Shown here: in pieces, positions 44,413 through 56,647 of the stretch | How positions within the stretch are numbered: position 1 is the stretch's first letter | Layout of the letters: each line of letters starts with the position of its first letter | Source: Pratylenchus scribneri | Taxonomy: Eukaryota > Nematoda > Chromadorea > Rhabditida > Pratylenchidae | Direction of reading: 5' to 3' | Length of the DNA stretch: 64,000 nt | NCBI GenBank assembly: GCA_030063045.1 | Contig: JAQSEB010000013.1 | Span: forward strand, 1,178,001-1,242,000 | Translations under genes and position numbers: made by a program | Notes under the pieces: generated by a model | The model's database searches: none | The model's input: the letters and a program-made list of their open reading frames with translations, nothing else | Told to the model about the DNA's origin: nothing

Positions 44413-46628
44413 ACAATCGAATCAAAGCTATCCGCAAAAAACAATTCCGAATTTCGCACGTACCCGGAAAGGATAACCCAGCTGACTATGCTAGTAGAGG
44501 AAAGGATCCAACAGATCTCTGTTGGGATAAATTTTGGTTTGAAGGCCCAACTTGGCTTTCAAAGGAAAAGGAAGAATGGCCTACAAGCATCAAAGAATTT
44601 GATCCCGAAAAATTTGAGCTTGAAAAGCCCAAGAATACGAATTTGGAAATGAGCTTAGTCATAAAAACGGAACAGCCTGAACCCATTATCCAATGGGAAA
44701 GATTTTCACAATTCAGAAGGATCAGAAATACTATGGCTTACGTTTTGAAAACAGTGGAACATTTCAAGAACCCAAAAAAGGGAACATTGAAAGAACTCAA
44801 TCTTGAGCTTGATTGGACCACAGGTCTTCCACTCAGCTGCAACGAACAATTTAAGAAATTGATTAAGAAAATACCTGAACTATCAATCAATGAAATGAAC
44901 GCAGGTGAGAAGCTTCTTATCGAAGAAGCACAGGAAATGTTTCCACCAAGTGAAAAAACGATTCAGAATTTAGATCTTTTTATTGATGATGATTTATGGA
45001 AAGCAAATGGAAGACTTGAAAATGCTGACATGAAGCCTGAAACGGTACATCTGATTTATCTAAATCGAAAATGTCCAATTGTCCATCTAATCATAATAGA
45101 TATGCAGAAAGATTCAGAACGCACAGTTATAAAAAGCTCAATAATTTGTTGGATGAATTTATTAAATGATCCATTCGATACATCGAAGGAGCAAATCGTT
45201 CCTAAAACAAAAGAAGATAGGGAAGAAACGAATCAAACAAAGAACTGTGATGAACAAAACATATTATTTGGAAATCCCGAAGGAAAAATAACAGCCAGAC
45301 ACATATTTGAATTTGAACAAATGAGGAACATCATATTGATCAGCAAACCTGGCAACGAAATTGTGGTGTTATCAGTTGACGATTTGAACCATTGTCAATC
45401 TTCCAATGGAAATTGCCAACTCAAAAGCAAATCTTTGCTTATTTGGCCAGTCTCAAATTCGCAAGGAACTAGTATTTGGTATTCAGATGAAAATTACACA
45501 TTCAAAAAGTTCATATCTATGAACGGAATATTGTATAGGAAGGAATGGCTTAGTTCTCATTCAGAATTATCATTGACCTTCAAAGACAAACTCGAATTTG
45601 TCGCATCATGTTCCAAGGATTTGGTCATAATCCAACAAGGATTTGCAATCTTTGAAAGAGAATTTTCTGTCAATCTTGACGGTAGAGTACGAACTTCTCA
45701 GCTTGAATCACAATTGCAAAATAAATTTCTATTCTTTGACCAAGCTTTAAATCAGGCTTTCCAGTCTTATTCGAAATTGATTTGGGATTATATTTCGGAC
45801 TCATTCTTGAGCAATGATTTCACACATCTGAATCATACAATTTTTATTAGGAAATTAGTCAATATCGAATATCTGGAAGTAAGGTGGATCTCACATACGA
45901 TTCTGGAATATTGGAAATGTTCAAAACCAAAATCCTTTGGTTTTATTCCATCCAACGGAAAATATTTTAAGTTTATCCCAGCGAATGTCACACTTGCAGA
46001 AATTGAGCCAATCTTGGCATTTCTTGAATCAATAATTTTTGTTTTCCACCCAAAATGTGAAGAATGTGATTGCGAATTGTACCAGCAAATCAATGTTATG
46101 ATGGATGGAAAAATGAATCAAGTCAATCAGTTTTCTGGCGAATCCTTGTTAAAAGAAAACATCGAAAAAATTGAATTTCAAAATAAAGTATGCTCTGAAG
46201 GATCTCCGAATACGAATATTCAAATCAATGAAATGTTAATCATAACAATATCAGAATCGTTGAAGCAATTACGATCATTACTTTCAAGTCAATGGCACTA
46301 CAAAGCAATGCCGACAATTCTCATTTTTTTGAAGTCGGGAGGGTCGATGTCTATCGATATACCCAGTATCAACTCTGATTTGGAGCCAATCAAACAAGCA
46401 ACGAAACAATGGTCAAATGTTCATAAGCAACAGTCAAGAACAACAGAATCATCAAAGGATGAATATTCTACAAAGCAACAGTCAAGAACAACAGAATCAT
46501 CAAAGGATGAATATTCTACAAAGGCGATACGACAACCGTCAATGAAGCACTTGAATGACAGCGAGATAAATGAAGTTATGAATTTCTTTGGTGGGAGTGT
46601 CGCAAATCGTTGCGATTTTCATTTCTAG
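44395..46628 (+). CDS. Element B RNase H end, integrase start and truncated envelope
   Basis: The frame opens before the first codon usually given (GTG 44409): upstream residues ...RFVNNR complete an RNase H segment lost from gag-pol by a 1-nt shift. Residues 1-55 hold HVPGKDNPADYASRG, typical of this group. Residues about 185-240 match the start of integrase (GRLENADM...). The text then jumps to an envelope homologous to element A (NHC-x-G-x-C-x-L...SLLIW at about 327-346; SQLE...FDQALNQAF further on). No signal sequence and only a weak membrane segment remain. The ORF ends in a stray copy of the LTR start. Non-functional as glycoprotein, by inference. Confidence 0.85.
46425..46520 (+). repeat. 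48-bp tandem duplication in envelope tail
   Basis: Two apparently identical 48-bp units encode KQQSRTTESSKDEYST twice. In frame, so tolerated or neutral. Confidence 0.95.
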
Positions 46629-46695
46629 ATTTTATTTTGTCTCGGCCGTCATGAATTTTTCTTTGGTGGGAGTGTCGCAAATCTTTGCGATTTTA
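46578..46695 (+). repeat. Duplicated polypurine tract and LTR start
   Basis: ATGAATTTCTTTGGTGGGAG followed by TGTCGCAAATC occurs at 46578-46618 and again, with TTT instead of T-T and CTTT for CGTT, at 46651-46695. The second is the real junction of polypurine tract (CTTTGGTGGGAG) and 3' LTR; the first lies 75 bp upstream and now supplies the last codons and stop of the envelope ORF. Confidence 0.85.
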
Positions 46696-48207
46696 TTCAT
46701 AATTTAATTTGGCCCATCCAATTCTTCCCATCGATTGGCAATTCTTTGCCCATTCAATTTCCATTTTCATTTCTATTATTGCCGGTGGAATCTTCCACCT
46801 TTAATCCATCCATTCCCTTTCAATATTAAAGCGTCATTTTCCCATCAATATTGGCCTCTTCGCATATACCCTAATGCGCCCCCGGCCAACAACACCTCTT
46901 CCCATCATCGGCCGATCCTGTCACCGCTTTGCCCCCAAGCCAATGCTCTTCCATTCAAATGCCTTTTTGCCCTCATCCGCCCCAACCATTTGCCCCCTTC
47001 AATGTGGCTCTGCCCGACGGCGGCTTGGCCCAATGTTACAACAAAGGAGAAGGATGAGAAAATGGAAGAAGAGCCGAAGAAACGCCCACTTCCCCGTAAT
47101 AAATGATTCCCATCCAATTCCATTATTCATTCCAATTTCAATCAACAATATTCGCTTCAGCGTTTTGGAAAATAAATTGTTAATTTATTTCCTACCCCTT
47201 TAGCAAAGACTCAGCTCTACTAATAGGGACCCTATAGCTCAACGACTCAGCTCTAAGCTTTAGGACATTCTTTAGCCAAACGACTCAGCTCTAGGCTTTA
47301 GAATAAGGATTTAAGCCTATAGAATTAGCCTCAATTAGTTACGAACTACTCTGACTTTTTGGGTTAAGGAAATAGAATTATATCCTAGCAATTTAACATC
47401 AAATTGCGCGGTTAAGAAGATTATCAAATCTTCGCGGGACAATTCAAAAACTACTCTGAATTGTTTAATTAAGTCAACAACAGCAAATTACCATCAAATT
47501 TGCGCGGATTTCCCAAATTCATTCACAGCAAATTTAACATCAAATTTGCGCAGTCTCAATTGCAAATTACCATTTAATTTGCTCGGTTTTAATAGCAAAT
47601 TTCCATCGAATTTGCGCGGTCACAACAAATATCTTTTCCCCCAAATTAACATTCAATTTCATAACTAAGATCGCGTAAAGGCGAATCTTCGCCTGCATAT
47701 TCTGCCGTTGTTTATATCGACTTTCATATCCTTATTCCCCAATCAATCCTTAAAGCGAATCTTCGCTTTTCCATTTCCCATTTATATTTCATTTACCAAT
47801 TTGTCGGATTATCAAATCCGTTCCCCTGAATATTCGATAATTCCCCAGCCTTGATATCAATTCCCTATAAACAATTATTAGCGAATCATCGCCAAATAAT
47901 TTGTTTAATAGTTGACCTTCCATCCTAAATCTTTCAACCCATTCCCCAAGCAATTAATAGGCGAATCATCGCCCACAGTAATATCCAATCAACCCTTTTA
48001 TCCCCATCCATTATTGCTATATTCATTTGAATAATTGGGCCATTGCAACCGAAAAAGAACCTACGGGATCGGGGATTGCCTATTATTGAGTAAACCAAAT
48101 AGCCAATCAATTCGCATATTTAAATTTGCCTTAGGCAAATTTAACTTGAATTAATTTGGGCAAATAAAAGTCTAGGATAACACAACTTCCCAATCTCCCG
48201 TTTTCGA
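46673..48207 (+). repeat. Element B 3' LTR
   Basis: Matches 39193-40735 apart from about four substitutions (for example TTGCC/TTCCC, CTTCCC/CTGCCC, ACGATT/ATGATT, ATCAGT/ATCCGT) until GAATTAATT near 48155. The last stretch differs strongly between copies. ORFs at 46735-47106, 46874-47203 and 46905-47123 are LTR shadows. Confidence 0.9.
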
Positions 48208-48332
48208 TAAAAATCTCTAATGAATCAATAAAATTTTTAATTAAATCATTAATAAGATATCTTAATTTATATTTTTTTCCTTTAATCGAATAATTATTTT
48301 TATTCTTCTTTCATATTAATTTGAATTTTCAG

Positions 48333-49186
48333 CTAGCTCAATTTCTGGTAAAATCAACATTTTAACAAATTGAATTCTATTTCATTTAACAGTTGATTAA
48401 TGTCTGTTTCGATGGAATTTTTTAATCTTATTATTACATTAATATTTATTTATTAATGTTATATTTTAAATGCAAAAATAATTTTAGGAAGACTTGGACA
48501 GCGATGATTCAGATAATGATGAAAAAACTGCAATGATTGGAATTCAAATATTGACCAACTTTTGAGTTCTTCAATGCGATTAATTCCGGACCATTATAGG
48601 GTATAGTGTAGGGTCTTCCATATCCTTAGATTTTATTGTTAATAAAATCTCTAATTAGAAATAATATATTTATAATTGTTTGCTATATAATGCTTTCTTT
48701 TTATTAATTACTTTATGATTTTTGATTAATTTTAATATATGAAGCGTGTCGAATTAATCTCTATTATTTTATATATTTTTAAATTATACTCAATCATAAA
48801 ATTTTATAAATAACGATAATAAAAGTAGAATATCTTTTTAAAATAAAAATGCAAATTAAATTTTAAAGTTTTTGATTATTGAAGAATTTAATTTATATCA
48901 TAAGTATTTAATTTAATATTATTAAAATTTGAATATAAATTCAATATTTTCCTTGTCGGTTCGATGATCCTGATTTAAATTTGTTATAATTTTTAATTGA
49001 AGGAGAATTATCATTCTTATTCTATTTATTTTAATGCTAGCCAATTTGGAATAAATTTTTTTATTAAAATTATTAATATATTTGTATTGATTTCATTTTT
49101 TGAACTATTTTAGTTTCAATGAATATATAAATAGAATAATAAGATTTAACACTTTTTAGACCCTTGATAAAGATGTTGCCTATTAA
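48333..49186 (+). CDS. Multi-exon gene fragment, acidic protein, with frameshift
   Basis: Micro-exon 48333-48347 (LAQFL) lies between the acceptor TTGAATTTTCAG and donor GTAAAATCAA. Exon 48488-48600 follows the acceptor ATAATTTTAG. It reads EDLDSDDSDNDEK, then must shift one base at the A run 48522-48527 to continue as NSNIDQLLSSSMRLIPDHYR to the donor GTATAGTGTA. Exon 49160-49186 follows ACACTTTTTAG and reads TLDKDVAY and TAA. All joins are phase 0 if the A run has seven bases, not six. The acidic Ser/Asp run suggests a phosphorylated linker. Upstream exons would lie beyond element B. Confidence 0.5.
48922..48969 (-). CDS. Candidate terminal exon
   Basis: The minus-strand acceptor AATTTAAATCAG precedes DHRTDKENIEFIFKF and TAA. 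It lies in what would be an intron of the plus-strand gene; one of the two calls may be wrong. Confidence 0.33.
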   Translation of the reverse strand, partial: DHRTDKENIEFIFKF

Positions 49187-49189
49187 ATT

Positions 49190-50235
49190 GTTAAAATTAA
49201 GCAAAGTTCATTACAAAAATTTTATAAATATTATTTAAAAATATGATTATTTTACATAAATTAATTACAATATTAAGAGTATTTTTTTCAAAATTTTAAT
49301 AAAAAACCTAAATATGTTGGTTCAATTTATATATATTTTTATTTCATTTAATTTGTTCTTTCTTGGTACAATAGGAATCAATGCCGAAATATTAGTATGT
49401 CTAATTCCCAAAATTTGTTGATTCTACCCTTTGAACCGATTGCAAATTGCCAATGATAATAAATTTTTATTTTTTTAGAATTTTTTATGTATTAATATAT
49501 TTTTTTATTAATTTGTTTATTTATTTAAATTTAATTTATTTGATAAATATAAATTTATTTTTATTTTTCTTTATTTTCTACAAATTAAACTTATAATATT
49601 TTTCCATATTAACTTCTGATTTTATCTTTAATACTTTTATTTCTTTTTTTTTCTTTATTAATTTTTTATGATATCTTCCTAGCATCTCTTTTTTTGTTAA
49701 ATGTTTTGTAGCCCTTTATTTGATAATAAAATTTTATTTTAATTGAAAATACATTCATTTTTTCGATAAAATCTATGTAATTTTTTATTAGCATTAATAA
49801 TTATTTAATAACTTATTGAACAAATTTTAAATTTTATATTAATTTTAATAATATAAGAAATTTAGACGCGCTGCCATAAAAATATTGCTAAATAAAAAAA
49901 TATGTCCAAAAGAAAAAAGAGACACAAAGAGACAAAAACATAAATTCAAAGCAAAATAAAATTCCATTTTTTTTTATTTTATTAAATTATATAAATTTTT
50001 ATTTTTAAAATCAGTTTAATATTATAATGAGATTCATTAATAATTTATTTATTCTTGATATTTTCTTTGTAGAGAATTGTATCGTATAACCTTTTGAATT
50101 ATTTTATGGTTATGTTATTTTTAAACTAATTTTGTTCAGTTTACAATTTCTAGTGTAATCCTTCTAATAATATTAAAATTTTAAAATTTTTTTATTATAA
50201 ATTAAAAAGGAAAAATTTTATTCAATATTTTGGGC
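49190..50235. other. AT-rich stretch
   Basis: Contains a possible 20-nt plus exon near 49380-49399 (acceptor TTGGTACAATAG, donor GTATGTCTAA) with competing minus signals. Otherwise I see nothing supportable. Confidence 0.4.
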
Positions 50236-50349
50236 ATGATGGGTCTAGGATTCGACACTTATTCATTTGATATTTATTCAGTATTTTTAAGCATCTGCTG
50301 CAAAACGCATGGCCATTTTATTGATGATATATTAATTCCAGTGAAATGA
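50236..50349 (+). CDS. Candidate small ORF, unknown
   Basis: 37 codons from ATG ATG to TGA, starting MMGLGFDTYSFDIYSVFL and containing ICCKTHGH. A donor-like GTGAAATGAT lies at its end, so it could be a first exon. A short ATG frame at 50519 (MPTAILYSRKNTFF) follows, with competing minus frames. Confidence 0.4.
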   Translation: MMGLGFDTYSFDIYSVFLSICCKTHGHFIDDILIPVK

Positions 50350-51121
50350 TTATTATATTTTTTTCCCTATATGAATAAAAGATTAGATAATTATTTTTAG
50401 TTAAACATCTGGCTCTGATTCATATTTTAATTTTTCTAAATGTTTTAATTTTTAAGATATAGAGATTATTTAAATGAGATTAATGATCAATTAAATATTT
50501 GAGATAAATTTGTCAATAATGCCAACTGCGATTCTGTACAGCCGTAAAAATACCTTCTTCAACTTCCTATTCCGATTGCAATATTCGAATTTTTAAAAAT
50601 ATTTTAAAATAATAGATGAAATTTAATCACGCATTGATTTTCAACATATTTTATTAAAGAAATGGAATGATCCATCGTAATATATAAAATTCTATTTAAT
50701 ATTTGGATTTCTCTATAAATTTATAAGACCATTCTAATGGATTTATCTTAGAAAGAAATTTAATGTGTCCATCCTAATACCCAAAATTCTATTTAATATT
50801 TATCTTTTATAATTTGACTATATTATATAAATACATTTATTAAAATAATAAAAATGCAATGAATTTCATAATAATTTAATAATACATTCCGTTGAATATT
50901 TATAATTTTTTTAAAATTAAATTTTGATCATCATTTACTATTGATTTCATCATATGAAATTGTTATGTATTACGAATTTTCATTTTATATAAATTAATTT
51001 TTATAGTAAAAAAAATTTATTTTATTTTTTTAACACAATTTATTATTTCAAATATTAATATAATTTTTCTTATTATTAAATTATCCCAATCCCAATTTTA
51101 AATTTACCGTAATTTAAAGGA

Positions 51122-51150
51122 ATGTATAAGATTGCTCGAGAGCCATTTAT
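51122..51150 (+). CDS. Candidate first exon
   Basis: ATG and the donor GTAATTTTTA bracket MYKIAREPF plus two bases. Short but clean, in a small GC-richer island. Confidence 0.42.
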
Positions 51151-51649
51151 GTAATTTTTATTATTTATTCTATTAAATAATTGTATTTATAATCGTATTT
51201 ATTAAATATTTTTCTTACCATATTTTTAGAATCTTAGAAATAAAATATTTTTTAATATTTTATTAGATAAATTTTTTACATTAATTTATTTTTTAAAAAA
51301 ATTTCATCATAAAAATTGGATTTCTTTTTTTATATTACATTTTTTGGTTCGTTAGTATAAGATCTATCAAATGAATTTTAAAAAATTATTTTATAATTTT
51401 ATAATACTCTACGATTTCCATTAGTAGATTGGTTAATTCTATCTATAAATTGAAAATTTTCATATTTTCTTTATTGGATGTTATAGATTGTAATAATTTT
51501 TATTGGAAATATTTATATATTTCAATTTATTTCTTTTTTATGTTTAATCATTTTAAATTTCTCATTTTTAAGTGAAATATACATTTTTAAGTATAAGAAT
51601 ATAATAATATTTTATCTTTAATATTTATTATTTTATTTAATTTATTTTA

Positions 51650-51724
51650 TCAATCAACTTTTATTGCGGACGATGGGAAAGAGTCAATAGGTTCGATTTT
51701 TACTTCCGTCAGAACGAAAATTCG
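51650..51724 (-). CDS. Candidate terminal exon with a SUMO-type motif
   Basis: The minus-strand acceptor CTCCCTTTGGCAATAG has a pyrimidine-rich lead. The frame reads RIFVLTEVKIEPIDSFPSSA and ends KVD, TGA. V-K-I-E fits the sumoylation consensus common near the ends of transcription factors, which is only suggestive. Plus-strand frames over this island are also open, including one with donor GTAAGAAAG. Confidence 0.45.
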   Translation of the reverse strand, partial: RIFVLTEVKIEPIDSFPSSAIKVD

Positions 51725-51790
51725 CTATTGCCAAAGGGAGGAAAATTACTTGCGCTTTGAAATGAGTAAGAAAGAAAATGGAAAATAGGA

Positions 51791-53275
51791 ATGAGAAAAT
51801 AAAGGGAATTTTTTGTAATAATATGGAACATAATTTTTGGAATAATATTCGTTTAATTAATGTCCTAATATTAATATATTTTGAATGGAAAAAATTATCA
51901 TTAATTTTAATTGCTTTTTTTTTATTTTAATATTTTTTAGGGAAGGAATGAATTCTATTGGAATATTTTTGTGAGAGAATAATCTTTGTGATAATAGTAT
52001 AAATTTATTAATTGATATTTTAAAAATTCAAAAAATGTGGAACCGAATTCAGTAAAAATTATTTTAAAATAAAAATCTTTAAAACCAAATTCAACACTTT
52101 ATAATTGGTTTTATATTTATTTGGTAGACACTGAATTTGTTGTCGTTGAAATTTAGTTTATTGTTGTTGCAAAACATAATTTACTTCCTAATATTATTAA
52201 TTTTTTCATGAAATTCCATTTTGACAGAAACATAAACCACAGCCTCATTAAATTTAAAAATTGATAAAAATTATTAATTTGGAGACTTAAGAAATAAATT
52301 AAAATTGTATAATAGATTTAACATTTTAAAGAATTTTAATAATTAATAAAATATTTAAAATTTTAATTGATTTTATGTTGAAATTTTACTCTTCTCAAAT
52401 TATTTAAAATTTGTAAATAAAAATAGACCATTATGATATATACTTTATTTTAAATATTTATTTTAACATTTTTTCACAAGAGTCATTTCTGTAACTCTAT
52501 TAAAAAATTCGATAATATTTAATCGTATTTAATTTGTTATCGCATTTTTTTATGACTTTGTATTTTATTTTTCAATTTTTATTTTTTTCAATTTATTTAT
52601 TTAATGTCTTGAAAGTTTATGTAATTTAAATTTGCTTTTATCTTTCATGTTCTTTATAAAATTGATATTGTATAAAAATTTTTTTACTTTTTTGGATTTT
52701 ATTTTATTTTTATTATTTTTTAATACATTTCTTAATGATTATTATATAAATTATAGCCAAATTTTATAAATCATATTTTTTAAATTTTTTTTTTTATAAA
52801 ATATAATTTTCCATTGTTTAAATAAGGTCGTAATGTTTTTAAGTTACTAAAATATCCGTTCACTGTAAAATATAAATAATTTGTTGTTATATGTTTTGGG
52901 AGATTTAAAATATATTTTATTTTAAAATTAAAATTTTACAAATTTTCTTTATTTGAACTCAAATTCACGATGCATACTAAGAAATCAATGATTCTTCTAA
53001 ATTTATTTTTTTTAAATTTGAAATATTATCATTTTATTTTCCAAATCGCAGAAAATTTTTTTCATTAATTTTATATATATCCTGTGATAATTTTTATTTT
53101 ATCTTATTATTTTTTTTAATTCAAAATCTTAGAAATTATGAAAATACAGTTCAATTTTTATTTATAATTTTTAAAATTATTGAATTTATTTATTATTATA
53201 TCTTATTTAAAAAAAAATATTTAATTTAGATTCACATGAGAGAATGCTGAAAAATTTTATTAAAAGTTTTTATAG
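51791..53275. other. AT-rich stretch
   Basis: I see no splice-supported exon. A plus ATG frame of about 49 codons starts near 51778 (MENRNEKIKGIF) but turns hydrophobic and AT-rich. Nothing else supportable. Confidence 0.4.
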
Positions 53276-53376
53276 ATCTGAGGAATTTCTCATTGAAAAG
53301 ATATGATTTATTATATGAATTTAAATCAATGGGTATTTTTTTCTCTAGAATTTCTTTATTATTTACTTTTGATTAA
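53276..53376 (+). CDS. Candidate terminal exon, unknown
   Basis: The acceptor AAAGTTTTTATAG precedes 32 codons and TAA, starting LRNFSLKRYDLLYEFKS and ending hydrophobic. Moderate to weak. Confidence 0.33.
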
Positions 53377-53819
53377 ATGAGGGAATATTATCCATTAAAT
53401 TTAATTGTTAAACGAAATTTATGTTTAATTATTCTTTATAAATTCTTCATATACATTTAAATAATTGAATTTTATAGTAATTTTACAATCATTTGAAAGC
53501 AAAAATTAAATATTTCCCACAAATGGCCTATTTTTTCTTCGAAAGATTGATGTTGTTATATCTATTTAAATTATAAAATATTATGGATATTTATTCTTCG
53601 TGTATAAATAATTTTTATACACATTTTTTAAATGTATTTTATTGAAAAAAAATGTTTAAGAATGTTTTTATTTTTAGGGCAACAAGTTTTTTATATTCTT
53701 AATTTGTTTTTTCTCTGTCAAAAAGTATTAAACTATATGTAAATTTTTTCTTTATAATTAACATATGCTATAAATAATTTGGCAATCATTTAATAATATT
53801 ATCTTTTTATAAATGATAT

Positions 53820-53861
53820 GGTAAATTTAATATATTTAGGTAAATTTAATATATTTATATA
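53820..53861 (+). repeat. Short tandem pair
   Basis: GGTAAATTTAATATATTTA is repeated twice in tandem, AT-rich, no gene. Confidence 0.8.
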
Positions 53862-54027
53862 AATTAATAATTGCAAAATTTTTTAAAATATTCTTTACAA
53901 AAAAATTAAATAAATTACGAATTAAAAAAATTGATAATTAAATTTTTACAATATTTAATATACTTTGACGATTTTTTAAATTATTGACTGTCGTTTCCAA
54001 GGTTTTTTTTTAAAATCTCTATCGCAA

Positions 54028-54141
54028 ATGCCTAAAGCTTGTTCAATTCAAATTTTTGCTCGCAAAATTATTAATAATTTTAAAACTTACATTCAAAAAA
54101 TAAATTTAAAATTTTCAAAAAATTTTTTAAAACACTTGAAG
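54028..54141 (+). CDS. Candidate first exon, basic protein
   Basis: ATG and the donor GTAAAATTTG bracket 38 codons: MPKACSIQIFARKIINNFK to FSKNFLKHLK. The frame stays open beyond the donor to 54267, but composition drops there. Function unknown. Confidence 0.4.
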
Positions 54142-54299
54142 GTAAAATTTGTGATTCTTTTCCATGAAAAATTTGAATATTTTCACAATCCAACAAAGCA
54201 TTCTGAAAATGTGTTTTACTTCTTTTTGCTTCTTTATATAATATTTATTTCAAAGAGAAACTTTTAATAAGAATTTATTTATTAAAATAAAAACTAAAT

Positions 54300-55520
54300 A
54301 AATATTCTTAATACTTTTTTTCTCTTTTTAATGAAGAATCTACTTAATTTTTTTCTCAAAAAAATAATTTTTATAATAGTAAATTAATTTTTAAATAATT
54401 ACATTATTTGTTTTTTTAAATTTTATTTATATAGAGAAAGTAGCAATTAAAAAATTATTATATTAAATAATTTTCAAATGTAATATAAAATGATATACAA
54501 AAGAACATAATTTTTTATATTCTATGAAGTATTTATTGTTATTTTTGATATATAATTCATAATTATTTTATTGAATTTTTTTTACCTTGATTTAATTTAA
54601 TATTTATTAATCATTTTTTTTTATTTTTATAATTTATAAATATTAAAATAATTATTTTGAATTTGCACATAATGTAGATAAATAACAATGATAGTTACTA
54701 TTTTTAATATATTTTTCAAAATCATTTAATTATAATTGATTTTTTATCAAAATTTCCAAAATAAGTATTTGTATATATATCTTAATTAATAATTATTACT
54801 ATTTTTATTTAATAATTAGGCCAGTCTTTCAACATTCTGATTCATTATGTAAAAATAATTCTCTGATTAAATTAATATGCAAAAGAAAAATTAATTTTAA
54901 ATAAAAAAATTATCTGTTTGAATAAATATTATCCGATAATTTCTATTTTTAAATTTCTTTAATTTAAAAAATATTTATTCAAAAATAAACTTACATGTTA
55001 TATTGATAATATTTCTTAGACAATTCCTCTGTTACTCAATGTAATAGATTAATCCAGCAATTTATAGTAATTTTTTAATTTTTATATTTTTTTTAATAAT
55101 TATTATTTTTTAGTAAAAAATTTAAATAAAATTTATTATTTTATTATGCATTCAATATTTCAATATATTTCTTTTTTTTAATGATAAATATATATATATA
55201 TATGTAATAAAAAGGTAATTTTATCATTTGACAAATAAAGATTAAAATAAAAATAATTTATATTATATTGCAATAATTTTTAGCTTTAGCTTAGCCGTAA
55301 TGAATTTCAACTTTTTTATGAAATTATAGATAAATTTTTTTCTCAATATTTATTTAAGCATTTTTGTAATTAATATTATTAATATTTTATTGAAACATTA
55401 AAATTAATAAAAAAAAAATGTTATTATTTTTATTTTAAAATTATTTTATTTTTTTTTTATTTTTTGATTTAATAAATTTGAAAATTTATTTTTTTTAATA
55501 TAAATAATTTTTTTAATTAA
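54300..55520. other. AT-rich stretch
   Basis: A short (AT)n run lies near 55188-55203. No exon or RNA gene that I can support. Confidence 0.5.
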
Positions 55521-55523
55521 TAG

Positions 55524-55597
55524 GTAAACACCAACAAATTATTGTTGACATAGGCGCTATCAGCAATGATAATATATTCTTTTTAATTATTATTTAG
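55524..55597 (+). CDS. Candidate exon, unknown protein
   Basis: The acceptor TTTTTTAATTAATAG precedes KHQQIIVDIGAISNDNIF and a hydrophobic tail to TAG. Minus frames over the island are open too. Confidence 0.35.
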
Positions 55598-55661
55598 ATT
55601 TAAAAAAAATTTAGTCAACTATTATTAATAATTTCAATGTAAGTAGGCTATTGTTGAAAAA

Positions 55662-55706
55662 ATGATTTATATTTGGGCTAGAAAATTGGAAAGTCGTCCA
55701 ATCTTG
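55662..55706 (+). CDS. Candidate first exon
   Basis: ATG and the donor GTAATAGTAA bracket exactly 15 codons, MIYIWARKLESRPIL. A clean start-donor pair in a GC-richer island. Confidence 0.5.
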
Positions 55707-55982
55707 GTAATAGTAATAATATTCTAAAAAAATTTTTCTTTTAGAATATATTATTTATTTCTATTTATTATTTATTTTTTTAAATTTTGTCTTTTTTTTT
55801 TTATTTTAAAAAAAATTTTTTTTCTGATGTATAAAATAATTAATTTATAGTATCAAGAAATGGATTTAATATAATTATTTTGAAATTATTTCATATATTT
55901 TTATAGTTTTAGACTGATAGATTTATATGTTTTTAGAAAATTTTTAAATAAATAATTGTATTTTATTTTTGTGATAAAAACA

Positions 55983-56011
55983 ATGCAGCAATTGCAGGAA
56001 TTTGAAGAAAA
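55983..56011 (+). CDS. Candidate exon, Gln/Glu-rich
   Basis: MQQLQEFEE followed by the donor GTAGGTTAAA. It may start at the ATG, or be a shorter internal exon after the acceptor GCAATTGCAG. Could follow the exon at 55662-55706; phase 0 to phase 0 is possible with the internal acceptor. Confidence 0.42.
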
Positions 56012-56502
56012 GTAGGTTAAATTGTAGAGAATTATTAATCATTTAATTATTTTCAATGTTTCCATCTTATTTACGAACTATTCTGATTGATTAATTAAAA
56101 ACTATATAATAATTTTCATACATTTTCATTTAATTATAAATAAGAAAATTTTTATCATTTTTTTTATTAATATTTACTATTTAATTAATATATTATAATA
56201 TTTTTGATATATCAAGTGATGATTTAGAATTTACATTTCATTATGTTTCATTTTATTAATTAATTCTTCTATATAATTAAAATTATAAAAATCATATTAA
56301 TACATATCAGTTGTTTATCCTGTTCAAATTTTCAAATTACCAAATTTCATAAAAAAAATAGAAATAGACTAGTAAATTTTATATTTTTACTTCATTATTT
56401 CTAATAATTATTATCTCTCTTCATATTTTAAAATGTTCTCGAAATAATTTCATTTCTTAACTTTGCAAATTGGTCAAATTAGTGTTGGTACAATTTATTG
56501 AG

Positions 56503-56535
56503 AATTCGCAAAGAACACCCTCATCATACTATATT
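56503..56535 (+). CDS. Candidate internal exon
   Basis: The acceptor ACAATTTATTGAG and donor GTATATTATT bracket 33 nt; one phase reads NSQRTPSSYYI. Two phases are open. Confidence 0.38.
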
Positions 56536-56647
56536 GTATATTATTAATATAATATTTATCAATTAAAGCTTTATAAAAATAATTTTATATTTATGCAATG
56601 ATTTTTCTTAATGAGCAATTTTTAATTAACATAAATTCTTTATTTTA

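Larger units (their letters stand above)
39193..48207 (+). mobile_element. Element B: defective BEL/Pao LTR retrotransposon with env
   Basis: The LTRs start TGTCGC, at 39193 and 46673, an offset of 7480. Possible target duplication TAAAA (39188-39192 and 48208-48212) is low complexity. Between the LTRs are a primer site, a gag-pol ORF lacking the capsid-type domain, a frame break in RNase H, and an ORF running from RNase H through the start of integrase into a truncated envelope. The integrase core, its C-terminal domain and the envelope N-terminus are missing. It cannot be autonomous. Confidence 0.93.

Noticed and set aside
41014..46093. Minus-strand and alternate-frame ORFs inside element B
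   Set aside because: Shadows of the gag-pol and envelope frames on the coding strand.
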